The notes: a model not told the origin generated them from the sequence alone. Numbered from the stretch's first letter, positions 25,465 through 35,495 are shown. The stretch is DNA of 64,000 bases from CAWVSB01 sp046710535 (GCA_046710535.1 JBKEHH010000005.1:186001-250000), one strand, 5' to 3'. Translations and numbers: made by a program.

Positions 25465-26640
25465 ATGGCCACAGCAAAAATTCAGGAACAATCGCCGGCG
25501 CAAGCAATGATGGATCAAATCATTGCCATGCAGCCTCGCCTGCGGGAGCGTTCAGGGCAAACTAGAACAGATCGTAAAGTAGCACAGGCTACTGTCGATG
25601 AATTGCAGGAGCTAGGCTTCTTCCTGGCATTACAGCCTAGACAATACGGCGGTCTCGAGTTTAGCCCTCAAGACTTTTTTGCCACGCAAATGGCCATAGC
25701 CGAAGGCTGTATGTCCAGCGCCTGGGCGTGTGGAATTATTGCGGTACATTCGTTTCAAATAGCGCTAATGGATGATCGTGCGCAACAGGATGTGTGGGGT
25801 AAGAACATAAATACGCGGGTGTCTTCTTCTTATGCCCCGATGGGTAAAGTCGAGCCAGTAGAAGGCGGATTTAAATTCAGCGGCCGCTGGGGCTGGTCCA
25901 GCGGCTGTGACCACTGTAGCTGGGTGCTATTGGGCGGTATTATCGCCGGCGAAGGTTACCGCACATTTTTAGTCCCGAAAGAAGATTACACTATCGAGGA
26001 TACTTGGCAGTCTATGGGCCTACAAGGTACTGGTAGTAACGATATTATTGTAAACGATGTATTTGTTCCCGATTACCGTACCCATAAACAAATGGACGGC
26101 TTTTTGATTCAAAATCCAGGCAAGGCAGTTAATCCACAACCATTATTTCAATTGCCGTGGGCCCAAATTTTTGCCCGCACAGTTTCTACTCCGGCTATCG
26201 GAGCCTGTAAAGAAGCGCTGCGCTTATATAAGCAAGGAGCGCTTAACAAGCAAAGTAATGACCCCACTAAGTTAGCCGGCGATACCGCAACCCAAGAACG
26301 CATTGCTCGCGCTCAACACGAAATCGATGCCATGGAAGCGCTACTATTTCGCAACTTTGATCGGATGATGGATCTGGTAAATGCCGGTGAGGAAGTGCCT
26401 TTAGACGATAGAATTCACTACCGTTATCAGGCCTCTCTAGTAATAGAAAAATCGATCGAGATTGTTGATTTATTGTTTGAAGTCGCTGGTGGCGGCTCGG
26501 TGTTTTTGGGTAGTGAAATCCAACAGCGATTTCTTGATATTCACACCGCCAGGGCACATGTAGCGAACAATCCCGTAGGCTTTGCCCGCAACTTAGGCTC
26601 GGTAGCCCTAGGTTCAGAGAATACGGATATGTTTGTTTAA
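25465..26640 (+). CDS. Acyl-CoA dehydrogenase-fold flavin-dependent monooxygenase (HsaA-like)
   Basis: This 391-residue protein has the acyl-CoA dehydrogenase fold in the hydroxylase branch of HsaA and the p-hydroxyphenylacetate hydroxylase oxygenase component. FSGRWGWSSGCDHCSWVLLGG holds the flavin-binding S-G block. DTWQSMGLQGTGSNDIIV is the conserved D-T-W-x-x-x-G-x-x-G-T-G-S block, and AGGGSVFLGSEIQQRFLDIHTA closes the active site. Such enzymes use reduced flavin from a separate reductase to hydroxylate aromatics. No flavin reductase gene is next to it, so the partner must be elsewhere. The natural substrate is unknown; steroid or aromatic ring degradation is possible. Confidence 0.85.
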   Translation: MATAKIQEQSPAQAMMDQIIAMQPRLRERSGQTRTDRKVAQATVDELQELGFFLALQPRQYGGLEFSPQDFFATQMAIAEGCMSSAWACGIIAVHSFQIALMDDRAQQDVWGKNINTRVSSSYAPMGKVEPVEGGFKFSGRWGWSSGCDHCSWVLLGGIIAGEGYRTFLVPKEDYTIEDTWQSMGLQGTGSNDIIVNDVFVPDYRTHKQMDGFLIQNPGKAVNPQPLFQLPWAQIFARTVSTPAIGACKEALRLYKQGALNKQSNDPTKLAGDTATQERIARAQHEIDAMEALLFRNFDRMMDLVNAGEEVPLDDRIHYRYQASLVIEKSIEIVDLLFEVAGGGSVFLGSEIQQRFLDIHTARAHVANNPVGFARNLGSVALGSENTDMFV

Positions 26641-26732
26641 AACTGTGGCCAAACAAGAACCCAAAACATAAACTGCTAGTCGTGGCTGAAATTGAGATAA
26701 GCGCTAAAAAAAGTAACGGTGAAACCGCCAGC

Positions 26733-27329
26733 CTACTGCTTTTGCCAATGTAGCATTCGATTATTAGCAGGCATCTCATTGTCTGCTAATAACTTAAATC
26801 CTTGCGCGTTAGCTAATTCATTCACTGCTTCGAAATCACGGATCCCACTGCCTTGATTTTGCTGCGCTAGCAAAGTATCAAACCGAGCATTGCTACTACT
26901 TGTATATTTACCACCATAATTAAACGGCCCATATATACATAGCGTAGTGCAATTAGGTAGGTATTTGCCTATCCCTTTAAAAAAATTTTGTACCGAAGGC
27001 CACGACATTATATGCAGTGTATTAGCGGAAAAAACTCCGTCAATATCATCTGCTAACTGCCACGGTTCATCGTTTACATTAAGTGATATTGGTTTAATAA
27101 GATTAGATAAATTTTCCTCAGCCAACCATTGGCTAATGCCAGCATGATATTGCGGCTGGTCAGCCGTTTGCCAAACTAGCTGCGGTAAGCGCTTGGCGAA
27201 ATACACGCTGTGCTGACCAGTACCGCTGCCTATTTCGAGTATTTTTTTATTATCGTTAAACGCCGTTGTTAGCAGCTCTAAAATAACGCCCTTATTATTT
27301 TCGCAGGCTTGTGAAAACGGCTTTGTCAT
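26733..27329 (-). CDS. SAM-dependent methyltransferase, DUF938 family
   Basis: I place the start at ATG 27327-27329 (198 residues), because MTKPFSQACENNKGVILE is the usual opening of this family and it clears the upstream yaaA gene by eight bases. The longer reading would overlap yaaA. Motif I is ILEIGSGTGQHSVYFA, followed by WQTADQPQ as the acidic-loop region and IYGPFNYGGKYTSSSNARFD, the DUF938 signature. It is a small class I methyltransferase-like protein of unknown substrate. It is probably co-transcribed with yaaA. Confidence 0.85.
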   Translation of the reverse strand: MTKPFSQACENNKGVILELLTTAFNDNKKILEIGSGTGQHSVYFAKRLPQLVWQTADQPQYHAGISQWLAEENLSNLIKPISLNVNDEPWQLADDIDGVFSANTLHIMSWPSVQNFFKGIGKYLPNCTTLCIYGPFNYGGKYTSSSNARFDTLLAQQNQGSGIRDFEAVNELANAQGFKLLADNEMPANNRMLHWQKQ

Positions 27330-27337
27330 AATCTCTA

Positions 27338-28111
27338 TTATTGTTCTTGGCGGGTAAATACCCAATCGTTACCGACCGTCATATCACTATTAAAGCGGTA
27401 ACCGTCAACATTAAAGTCTTTGATATCTTCTGCCTTTTTAATTTTGTTTTTAATAATATAAGCGGCCATCATGCCGCGGGCTTTTTTGGCGTAAAAACTA
27501 ATGATTTTATATTTGCCGTTTTTATAATCTTTGAATACTGGAGTTACCATATCGGCGTCTAATTGTTTTAACTGCACTGATTTAAAGTACTCATTAGACG
27601 CTAGATTAACTAACACCTTATTACCAGAATCTTTAATGTCTTGGTTAAGTAGATCGGTGATTTTATTATCCCAAAACTGATATAAGTCTTTTCCGCCGTT
27701 ATTGACAAATTTGGTGCCCATTTCTAGGCGGTAAGGTTGCATTAAATCTAACGGCCGCAATAAGCCATAGAGGCCAGACAAAATACGCAAATGCTTTTGT
27801 GCAAAGGTGAACTCTGCCGTACTAAAGGTCTCGGCTTGCATGCCGGTATAAACATCGCCTTTAAAAGCTAATACTGCTGCGCGGGCATTGTTGGTATCAA
27901 ACGGTTGCTGGAACGTTTGAAAGCGGTCGTAGTTTAGCGTGCCTATTTTGTCGCTGACTGACATCAAGCTTGAAATGTCATGGGGTGCTAGCTTTTGCAA
28001 TTGGTTAATTAATTGCTGTGACTGATCTAAAAACCTTGGCTGACTGGTTTTAGTGGTTGCTAAAGGTGATTCATAGTCTAAGGTTTTGGCAGGGGATATA
28101 ACCATTAACAT
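27338..28111 (-). CDS. yaaA: Peroxide stress protein YaaA (DUF328/UPF0246)
   Basis: This 257-residue protein starts MLMVISPAKTLDYESP, the family's nearly invariant N-terminus. Other hallmarks are AVLAFKGDVYTGM, LRILSGLYGLLRPLDLMQPYRLEMGT, NLASNEYFKS, and the C-terminal KKARGMMAAYIIKN. In E. coli YaaA limits iron-driven DNA damage under peroxide stress and binds DNA. The mechanism is not settled for other species. It is likely in one unit with the DUF938 gene. Confidence 0.95.
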   Translation of the reverse strand: MLMVISPAKTLDYESPLATTKTSQPRFLDQSQQLINQLQKLAPHDISSLMSVSDKIGTLNYDRFQTFQQPFDTNNARAAVLAFKGDVYTGMQAETFSTAEFTFAQKHLRILSGLYGLLRPLDLMQPYRLEMGTKFVNNGGKDLYQFWDNKITDLLNQDIKDSGNKVLVNLASNEYFKSVQLKQLDADMVTPVFKDYKNGKYKIISFYAKKARGMMAAYIIKNKIKKAEDIKDFNVDGYRFNSDMTVGNDWVFTRQEQ

Positions 28112-28243
28112 GGCAGGTTTTCTCCGTATATTTAGTACTGTGTCTGTAATTTAAGCTTAATTCTATTACACTACCACAGCTTAGATAAAAATTGGCCCGA
28201 CATTTTTTATGGGTATTTAGCTTAATAATAAAAGGTAGCAGGA

Positions 28244-29806
28244 ATGGATTTTATGATGCTTTGGCAGCAAACAGTTTCTCAGGTTGCCGCTGGTTTTTGC
28301 GTGGTGTTTATTACTGCTTGCAGCGTCAACCCAGTTACTGGCGAAAACGAGCTAAGCTTGATGTCGCAAAACGAGGAATTAAATGTTGGCAATCAGCAGT
28401 ATTCGCCCACCCAACAAAGCCAGGGCGGCCAATATTATCTCGACAGTGAACTTATTTTTTATGTCTCGTCTGTGGGCAAGAAACTCGCGGCAGTAAGTGA
28501 CCGCCCTGACCTTCCTTATGAGTTTGTTATATTAAATAATTCTGTACCTAACGCCTGGGCCTTACCTGGCGGTAAAATTGCACTAAACCGCGGCTTATTG
28601 TTGGAGTTGCAAGACGAGGCCGAACTAGCCGCTGTATTAGGCCATGAGATTGTTCACGCCGCTGCCAGACACACCGCGGCGCGGATGACTAAAAACCAAA
28701 TACTTGGGATTGGGGTTGCCGTCCTAGGAATTGGTCTTAGCGGCAATGAATACCAAGGGTTAATTTTAGGCAGCGCGGCCCTTGGCTCGCAACTGGTACA
28801 AAGTAAATATGGCCGTGATGCGGAGCTGGAGTCAGACTATTACGGCATGGAGTATATGGCTAAAGCAGGCTATGACATACAAGGCGCGGTAGAGCTACAA
28901 AAGACTTTTGTGCGTTTATCAAAAGGCCAACAAAACGACATTATTAGCGGCCTGTTTGCTAGCCACCCGCCCTCGCAAGAACGAGTTGATACCAATATTG
29001 CCACCGCTATTGAGCTAGGTGCTGGCGGGGTTAGAAACAAAGCCCTTTATCAACAGCGTATTGCCCAGCTTAAAAAAGATAGGCCAGCTTACCAAGCCTA
29101 TGATAAAGGGAGGAAAGCACTACAAGACAAAGATTATAGCGCTGCTTTAACTTTTGCTAAAACCGCTATTGCCATACAACCAAAAGAAAGTATTTTCTAT
29201 GAGCTTAATGGGTTGGGTCTAGAAGGCAGCGGCAATCAAAAAGACGCTTTAGCCAGTTATGACCAAGCTATCAAACTGAACAATCAATTGTTTAGTCATT
29301 ATTTACAGCGTGGTTTGCTGAAACAAACCATGGATGACAATAAGGGCGCTGAAGCCGATTTAACTGCCAGTAAAAAACTACTGCCAACTCAGGCGGCTGC
29401 AAATGCTTTAGGTAAAGCCGCTTTCGCCCAAGGAAAAACAGACCAAGCAGTAGCTAATTTGCAAGAGAGTGCAGAAGCTGGCGGCGCACTCGGCCAGCAG
29501 TCGCGACTGTTGCTAGAGAAAATTGAGCTGCCAACAAACCCTGCTAAATATGTCCCCACTAAATTAGGCTTAAATAGTAATGGCTACTTAACGGTTATTA
29601 TCGGCAATAGAGCCAGTGTAAGTATAACCAACCCAGTTATTGAAATTTTGCAGTAGGACGGCCAATGGCGTAGCGCCAAGCAGCTTACCGTTAAGCAAAC
29701 TATTGGCTCAGGGAAACAGCTAGCAGCAATTGACACTGGCATTGGTCCATTAACCGCGGAACAGGCTAAGTATTATCAAGTACGGGTAATTAAAGTTCAG
29801 TGGTGA
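28244..29806 (+). pseudogene. M48 family lipoprotein metalloprotease with TPR region, interrupted by an in-frame amber codon
   Basis: The main open part (28244-29656, 470 residues) has a lipoprotein signal with the lipobox ITAC (Cys26). It also has the zinc motif HEIVH at 134-138 with a downstream ELESDYYG supplying the third ligand, and TPR-like repeats at about 280-400. It resembles BepA/YfgC-type envelope proteases. At 29654-29656 a TAG ends this part, yet the same frame stays open for another 49 codons to TGA 29804-29806. The extension, starting DGQWRSAKQLTV and ending RVIKVQW, reads like genuine protein. The stop may be a recent mutation, a sequencing error, or suppressed. The protease domain itself is intact, so activity may remain. 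Strictly this is an interrupted gene. Confidence 0.8.
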
Positions 29807-29860
29807 TTAGTTAAATACTGACGCTATAATAGCGTCACAATAATAATTTAAGCAGTATTG

Positions 29861-30391
29861 ATGGTGACAAAAACTTTTATCTCCCGCATCACTGGTAACT
29901 TTGATGCGATTAGCGAATGGCTAGGCCGAACAGTTGCATGGTTGATTTTGGCCATGGCGATTGCTACCGGCGCAGTAGTCGTTGTGCGCTATGCTCTTGG
30001 CTCCGGCTCTATTGCGCTGCAGGAGTCGATCAGCTATTTGCATGCTACCGTTTTTATGCTCGGCATCTGCTATACCTTAAAGCACGACCAACATGTGCGG
30101 GTTGATGTTTTTTACCAAGGTTTTTCAGACACAACCCGGGCCTGGGTTAATGCTATAGGCAGCATTATTTTTATTTTCCCACTGTGTATTTTCATTATTT
30201 TTATTAGCCTTACCTATGTCGGTAACTCTTGGGTAATTAGAGAAGGCTCTGCCGACCCCGGCGGCATTCATGGGGTGTATTTGCTAAAGACCTTAATCCC
30301 TATTTTGGGTGTTACTTTGCTGATGCAAGCGGTTAGCGTTGTATTAACCAATTGTGCAACGTTAATGTCGTTTTATGGCAGCAAAGAATGA
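29861..30391 (+). CDS. TRAP transporter small permease (DctQ-like)
   Basis: This 176-residue membrane protein has four hydrophobic helices. The region ALQESISYLHATVFMLGICYTL is the conserved E-x-x-x-Y-x-x-x-x-x-F-x-x-G block of the DctQ family, followed by HVRVDVFY, the usual H-V-R-V-D block. ATG 29861 is preferred over TTG 29858. Its stop overlaps the start of the large permease as ATGA, showing translational coupling. With DctM and a periplasmic binding protein it would import an organic acid using a sodium gradient. Confidence 0.9.
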   Translation: MVTKTFISRITGNFDAISEWLGRTVAWLILAMAIATGAVVVVRYALGSGSIALQESISYLHATVFMLGICYTLKHDQHVRVDVFYQGFSDTTRAWVNAIGSIIFIFPLCIFIIFISLTYVGNSWVIREGSADPGGIHGVYLLKTLIPILGVTLLMQAVSVVLTNCATLMSFYGSKE

Positions 30392-31758
30392 TCGCTGAAT
30401 TTGCGCCACTAATTTTATTCTTTGCTGTATGCGTCATGCTAATGGCAGGATTTCCCGTCGCCTTTACCCTTGCAGGCACGGCACTTTTTGGAGCGGCCAT
30501 TGGTATTTTAACCGGCACTTTTGATGCCCAAATAATGGGAGCCTTCCCCAATCGTTTGTTTGGCACCATGACTAACACCACCCTTACCGCGGTGCCCTTG
30601 TTTGTGTTAATGGGCGTATTGTTAGAACGGTCTAAACTAGCCGAAGACTTGCTAGATGCCATGGCCAGTTTATTTGGCAAAATGCCCGGTGGCTTAAGTA
30701 TTTCTGTCATTTTAGTCGGCGCGTTGCTGGCCGCTAGTACTGGTATTGTAGGCGCTACCGTGGTGACCATGGGCTTAATGTCGTTGCCCACCATGTTAAA
30801 GCGTGGCTACGACCCAGCTATTGCCTGTGGCAGTATTTGTGCAACCGGAACTTTAGGGCAAATTATTCCGCCATCGATAGCATTAGTTTTACTGGGCGAC
30901 ATTTTGTCCAGTAGCTATCAACAAACTCAGCTAGCACAAGGTAACTTCACCCCCGATACAATTTCTGTGGGCGATTTATTTGTTGGCGCGCTTATTCCGG
31001 GGCTGATATTAGTCGGTATGTACATTAGTTATATTGCTTTGGTCGCATGGCTAAAACCGCATTTAGTCCCGCCAATAGAGCAATTAGAAAAGCCAACGAC
31101 TAAAAAGCTATTGCAAGCATTAGTGCCGCCATTAATCTTAATAGCGATCGTATTGGGGTCGATTCTCGCTGGCGCCGCCACGCCAACGGAAGCGGCCGGA
31201 GTGGGCGCAGTTGGCGCTGCTATTTTGGCTTTTGCCAAAGGTCAGTTGGATCTTAAGCGCGCTCATGAAGTGGCGATTACTACCTTAGAAGTTACCTCAA
31301 TGGTATTTATGATTTTGATCGGCGCGGCGGTATTTTCGTTAGTGTTTAGAGGCTTTGGCGGCGAGCATTTAATTGCTGATTTATTTGCCCAGATGCCAGG
31401 CGGTGTTATCGGCGCAACGGCAGTGGTGATGCTGGTGATATTCTTACTCGGTTTCATTTTAGACTTTATTGAAATCACCTTTGTGGTAGTGCCAATTGTT
31501 GCCCCTATTCTACTCGCCATGGGCATAGACCCCTTATGGCTAGGGATTATGATTGCAGTGAATCTGCAAACTTCATTTTTGACACCCCCATTTGGCTTTG
31601 CGCTGTTTTATTTGCGTGGTGTAGCCCCGCCAGAAGTACAAACGCTACAAATTTATAAGGGTGTTTTACCCTTTATCGTGTTACAAATAGCCCTGCTAAT
31701 AATATTGACCGTATGGCCAGAGTTAATAACTTGGCTGCCTAGTGTTGTTTATAAATAA
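30388..31758 (+). CDS. TRAP transporter large permease (DctM-like)
   Basis: The true start is ATG 30388, which overlaps the small permease stop; the upstream TTG at 30352 is inside that gene. The 456-residue protein has 11-12 hydrophobic segments. FPVAFTLAGTALFG, NTTLTAVPLFVLMGVLLERS, and GQIIPPSIALVLLGD are DctM signatures, and PTEAAGVGAVGAAIL and TPPFGFALFYLRGV come from the second half. It forms the transport core. The unusually long insertion before IPGLI (about residues 175-205) is common in the keto-acid/mannitol-like subgroup. Confidence 0.93.
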   Translation: MIAEFAPLILFFAVCVMLMAGFPVAFTLAGTALFGAAIGILTGTFDAQIMGAFPNRLFGTMTNTTLTAVPLFVLMGVLLERSKLAEDLLDAMASLFGKMPGGLSISVILVGALLAASTGIVGATVVTMGLMSLPTMLKRGYDPAIACGSICATGTLGQIIPPSIALVLLGDILSSSYQQTQLAQGNFTPDTISVGDLFVGALIPGLILVGMYISYIALVAWLKPHLVPPIEQLEKPTTKKLLQALVPPLILIAIVLGSILAGAATPTEAAGVGAVGAAILAFAKGQLDLKRAHEVAITTLEVTSMVFMILIGAAVFSLVFRGFGGEHLIADLFAQMPGGVIGATAVVMLVIFLLGFILDFIEITFVVVPIVAPILLAMGIDPLWLGIMIAVNLQTSFLTPPFGFALFYLRGVAPPEVQTLQIYKGVLPFIVLQIALLIILTVWPELITWLPSVVYK

Positions 31759-31780
31759 TTTTAGTAAACGAGAATAAATC

Positions 31781-32170
31781 ATGTCACAAATAGATACTGC
31801 ACCAACGCCAAACGGTGCGCTTGCCCTACAAACATTTGCTATGCCGGCAAATACCAATGCCCACGGTGATATTTTTGGCGGTTGGTTAGTGTCACAAATG
31901 GATTTAGCTGGCAGCATTGCCGCTGGACGCCAGGCGCGTGGTCGCGTGGCTACCGTTTCCATTGATAAAATGAATTTTATGGTACCAGTGAAAGTTGGCG
32001 CTATTGTTAGCTGCTATAGCGCTATTGGCTCTATTGGCCGCAGCTCGATTGAAGTCAATATTGAAGTGTGGGTTAGCTACACCGACAACCCAGAACAAAC
32101 AAAAGTAACTGAAGGTGTGTTTGTTTTCGTTGCCATCGACCAAAATGGTCGTACTAGGCAGATTACTTAA
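31781..32170 (+). CDS. Acyl-CoA thioesterase, hotdog fold (YciA-like)
   Basis: This 129-residue single hotdog-domain protein has the YciA/BFIT pattern: NAHGDIFGGWLVSQMDLAG, with the catalytic Asp in the N-x-x-G-D-I-F-G-G-W block, followed by VATVSIDKMNFMVPVKVG. YciA enzymes hydrolyse a wide range of acyl-CoAs and help to balance CoA pools. It is placed between the TRAP permease genes and the convergent binding-protein gene and is probably transcribed with the permeases, 22 bp after them. Confidence 0.9.
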   Translation: MSQIDTAPTPNGALALQTFAMPANTNAHGDIFGGWLVSQMDLAGSIAAGRQARGRVATVSIDKMNFMVPVKVGAIVSCYSAIGSIGRSSIEVNIEVWVSYTDNPEQTKVTEGVFVFVAIDQNGRTRQIT

Positions 32171-32185
32171 ACCTGTCTGCAGAGC

Positions 32186-33319
32186 TTATAAGTCTCTGGC
32201 TTCTAAATACGCTTGCTCTGAAATGTGATGATAGTTTGTCACACCTTTTTGGTAGGCAGTAAACGAGTCATAAATTTCCTTAGCGAGTGGCGAGTCTTCC
32301 GATAACTCCACTAATACCTCAGCTGAAATCGTTTTCAGTTCTTTTAAGACATCATCTGGCAGTTTGCGTAACTCTACTCCATGATTATCAACCAAGTCGG
32401 TTAGCGCTCTGTTATTAAGCGCCGTGTACTGATCTAACATGTCTTGGTTAACAGCTCTGGTAGCGACAGTTAGAATATGTTGCAAATCCGCTGGCAAGCT
32501 GTCCCACGCATCTTGGTTAACAATTGCTTCCAAGGTTGGACCTGGCTCATGCCAGCCTGGGTAATAATAATATTTTGCCACTTTATGCAGGCCAAATGCT
32601 TGGTCGTTATAAGGGCCTACCCATTCAGTTGCATCGATAACCCCGGTTTGTAGTGAGGTAAATAACTCACCACCCGGTAAGCTAACGGCAGTACCTCCGG
32701 CCCGGGTAAAAACCTCACCGGCAAGTCCAGGAATACGCATTTTTAAACCACGGATATCAGCTATAGAGTTTATTTCCCGATTGAACCAACCAGCCATTTG
32801 CACCCCCGTATTGCCACCGGCTAAAGGGTAAAGACCAAAAGGGGCATAAGCTCTGCGCCATAATTCTAAACCACCGCCATGATGCAGCCAGCCATTCATT
32901 TCTTGTGCAGTTAAGCCGAACGGTACCGCGGTGAAGAAAGGCGATACGGCCAACTTACCTTTCCAATAATATGCTGCGCCATGACCCATTTCCGCCGTAC
33001 CTTCAGATACTGCTTCAAACACTTGCATGGCCGGAACAATTTCGCCAGCACCGTAAACTTCAATCAGCAAACGGCCATCACTCATTTCATTAACCCACTC
33101 AGCTAAGCGCTCCGGTGACGTCCCTAAACCAGGGAAGTTTTTTGGCCATGTGGTCACTAGCTTCCAACGGAAGATTTTATCTGATTGAGTAACTTGAGCG
33201 ATTTCAGCCGTTTCTTGTTTGGCGGTAGATAACGTTAAAGCGCCAATACAAACCACTAACGCTGCAATGAGAACTAATATAACGACCGGCATTTTACTAT
33301 TGAGTTTTGCGCTATTCAT
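32186..33319 (-). CDS. TRAP transporter substrate-binding protein (keto-acid TakP-like)
   Basis: This 377-residue exported protein has an N-terminal membrane/signal segment (PVVILVLIAALVVCIGALTL) and the DctP fold. GLKMRIPGLAGEVF holds the conserved Arg that binds the carboxylate. TGVIDATEWVGPYNDQAFGLHKVAKYYYYPGW (given as two motifs, IDATEWVGPYND and KYYYYPGW) is typical of the TakP branch that binds 2-oxo acids. It likely serves the permease genes 30-31.7 kb, but it is encoded on the opposite strand and convergent, separated by the thioesterase gene, which is not the usual PQM operon order. Confidence 0.9.
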   Translation of the reverse strand: MNSAKLNSKMPVVILVLIAALVVCIGALTLSTAKQETAEIAQVTQSDKIFRWKLVTTWPKNFPGLGTSPERLAEWVNEMSDGRLLIEVYGAGEIVPAMQVFEAVSEGTAEMGHGAAYYWKGKLAVSPFFTAVPFGLTAQEMNGWLHHGGGLELWRRAYAPFGLYPLAGGNTGVQMAGWFNREINSIADIRGLKMRIPGLAGEVFTRAGGTAVSLPGGELFTSLQTGVIDATEWVGPYNDQAFGLHKVAKYYYYPGWHEPGPTLEAIVNQDAWDSLPADLQHILTVATRAVNQDMLDQYTALNNRALTDLVDNHGVELRKLPDDVLKELKTISAEVLVELSEDSPLAKEIYDSFTAYQKGVTNYHHISEQAYLEARDL

Positions 33320-33344
33320 TTACTTTGCACTCTTATTTTTTTAA

Positions 33345-35495
33345 TTATATTGCTTGCAAGCCGGCATATTGCAACACCAGCCACTTGCTACCCTCGTTAT
33401 CAAAATTGACTTGTACGCGGGCATTGTCGCCAGCGCCCTCCACATTTAATACTGTGCCTTCACCAAACACTTGATGGAACACGCGGCCACCAAGGCTTAT
33501 ACCTTGTTGTGGCTCAGCATCATCTGGTGCGCCAAACAATACCGGCCTGGTAATCTGAGAGCCAAGCCGGACTTCTTGTAAACACTCTGCTGGAATCTCT
33601 CGCAAAAACCGCGATGGCGCATTGAAGTTATCACTGCCATATAAACGACGGCATTCTGCGTAGGTAATGTATAGTTTAACCATAGCGCGGGTAATGCCGA
33701 CATAGCATAGGCGTCGCTCTTCCTCTAACCGCTCAGGGTCTTCAGCTGACATCTTATGCGGAAAAAGATTTTCTTCCACGCCGACGATAAAAACCGTATG
33801 AAACTCTAACCCCTTGGCTGAATGCAATGTCATTAGCTGCACGGCATCTTCAAACTCATCTGCCTGAGCATCACCAGCGTCCAAGGCTGCTGTGTCTAAA
33901 AACTGTTGTAATGGCGTACCATTTTCATCTTCATCCCAGGCAAAAGCCCTAGTAGCGACAACAAGCTCTTGTAAGTTTTCAACCCGCGCTTGGCCTTTCT
34001 CGCCTTTCTCATTGCGATGAAATTCTAATAAGCCAGAGGCCTCAATAATATGGTCAACCTGCTCATGCAGCGGTAGCTCATTAGTGCCTTCGGCTAGATC
34101 TGCAAGTAACTGCAAAAAATTAGCAATATTACTGGCAGCTCTCGCGGGTAGCAGCTTTTTGTCAACCATGGTGCTTGCCGACTGCCATAAAGACGCGCCA
34201 TGCTCGCGGGCAAACAGTCTCAGGTTCTCAACTGATTTGGCGCCAATGCCCCGCGTAGGTGTATTAATGACTCGTTCAAATGCTATATCGTCGTGGGGAT
34301 TATTTAGCAAGCGTAGATATGACAGCGCATTTTTTATTTCTAGCCGTTCATAAAAACGATGCCCGCCGTAAACTCTGTACGGCACTCCAGCGCGCAGCAA
34401 TGAGTCCTCTAATACCCTTGATTGTGCATTGGAGCGATACAATATGGCGCAATCACTTTTAGCCACATCACCAGAAGCCTGTTCAATTTGCTCGACAATA
34501 AAGTTAGCTTCATCAACTTCGTTAAAACCTGCATACAGCGAAATTTTTTCGCCTTTTTCGCCTGCCGTCCACAGCTCTTTACCAAGGCGTCCTTGATTGC
34601 GAGAGATTACTTCATTAGCGGCCTGCAGTATGGTTTCAGTAGAGCGATAATTTTGTTCCAGCTTGGTTATTTGGGTATCCGGAAAGTCTTCACTAAAGCG
34701 CTGTATGTTTTCTATTTTAGCCCCGCGCCAACCATAAATAGATTGGTCATCGTCGCCGACCGCGGTTACTTTACAGCTATTGCCAGCTAACACTCTAAGC
34801 CACGCGTATTGCACAGCGTTTGTATCTTGAAACTCATCAACTAATAAGTGACTGAAACGCTGTTGGTAATGTTCAAGTATTGCTGGTTTTTTCAACCATA
34901 ACTCATGGGAGCGCAATAATAGCTCACCAAAATCAACCAAGCCGCCACGTTGACACAACTCTTCATAATGCTGGTAAATACGCACCATAGTCTTATGGTG
35001 TAAATCACCCCAGTCATCAATATGTGCGGCGCGCTTGCCCTCATCTTTTTGACTATTAATAAACCACTGGGACTGCCTTGGCGGCCACTGAGAATCATCT
35101 AAGTCTAATGCACGGGTAACTCGCTTTACTACTCGCAGTTGATCGTCAGAATCTAAAATTTGAAAGTTCTCTGGCAGACCGGCATCCAGCCAATGACTTT
35201 TTAACAAACGGTGGGCCAAACCGTGAAAGGTGCCCACCCACATTCCTCGCAAACTTGAGCCTTGTAGATCCTCAATACGATTGCGCATCTCTTTGGCAGA
35301 CTTGTTAGTAAATGTTACCGCCATAATACTGTAAGGCGAAACATTTTCAGTTTGCATTAGCCAAGCAATGCGGTGAACCAGCACGCGAGTTTTGCCGCTA
35401 CCTGCACCAGCCAAAATGAGTTGATTACCCGACTCTGCGCAAACTGCGTTGCGCTGGGCATCGTTTAATGAGTCAATTATTGAAGTTACATCCAT
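33345..35495 (-). CDS. uvrD: DNA helicase II (UvrD/Rep superfamily 1)
   Basis: This 716-residue SF1A 3'-5' helicase acts in nucleotide excision and mismatch repair. Walker A is AGAGSGKT at about 30-37, motif Ia MAVTFTNKSAKEM, motif II LVDEFQDTN, motif III DDQSIYGWRGA, motif IV QNYRST, and motif V LMTLHSAKGLEF. Motif VI is VGITRA. The C-terminus GGRVFHQVFGEGTVLNVEG is the Tudor-like domain that contacts RNA polymerase in UvrD, which favours UvrD over Rep. It is divergent from the HexR-like gene. Confidence 0.95.
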   Translation of the reverse strand: MDVTSIIDSLNDAQRNAVCAESGNQLILAGAGSGKTRVLVHRIAWLMQTENVSPYSIMAVTFTNKSAKEMRNRIEDLQGSSLRGMWVGTFHGLAHRLLKSHWLDAGLPENFQILDSDDQLRVVKRVTRALDLDDSQWPPRQSQWFINSQKDEGKRAAHIDDWGDLHHKTMVRIYQHYEELCQRGGLVDFGELLLRSHELWLKKPAILEHYQQRFSHLLVDEFQDTNAVQYAWLRVLAGNSCKVTAVGDDDQSIYGWRGAKIENIQRFSEDFPDTQITKLEQNYRSTETILQAANEVISRNQGRLGKELWTAGEKGEKISLYAGFNEVDEANFIVEQIEQASGDVAKSDCAILYRSNAQSRVLEDSLLRAGVPYRVYGGHRFYERLEIKNALSYLRLLNNPHDDIAFERVINTPTRGIGAKSVENLRLFAREHGASLWQSASTMVDKKLLPARAASNIANFLQLLADLAEGTNELPLHEQVDHIIEASGLLEFHRNEKGEKGQARVENLQELVVATRAFAWDEDENGTPLQQFLDTAALDAGDAQADEFEDAVQLMTLHSAKGLEFHTVFIVGVEENLFPHKMSAEDPERLEEERRLCYVGITRAMVKLYITYAECRRLYGSDNFNAPSRFLREIPAECLQEVRLGSQITRPVLFGAPDDAEPQQGISLGGRVFHQVFGEGTVLNVEGAGDNARVQVNFDNEGSKWLVLQYAGLQAI

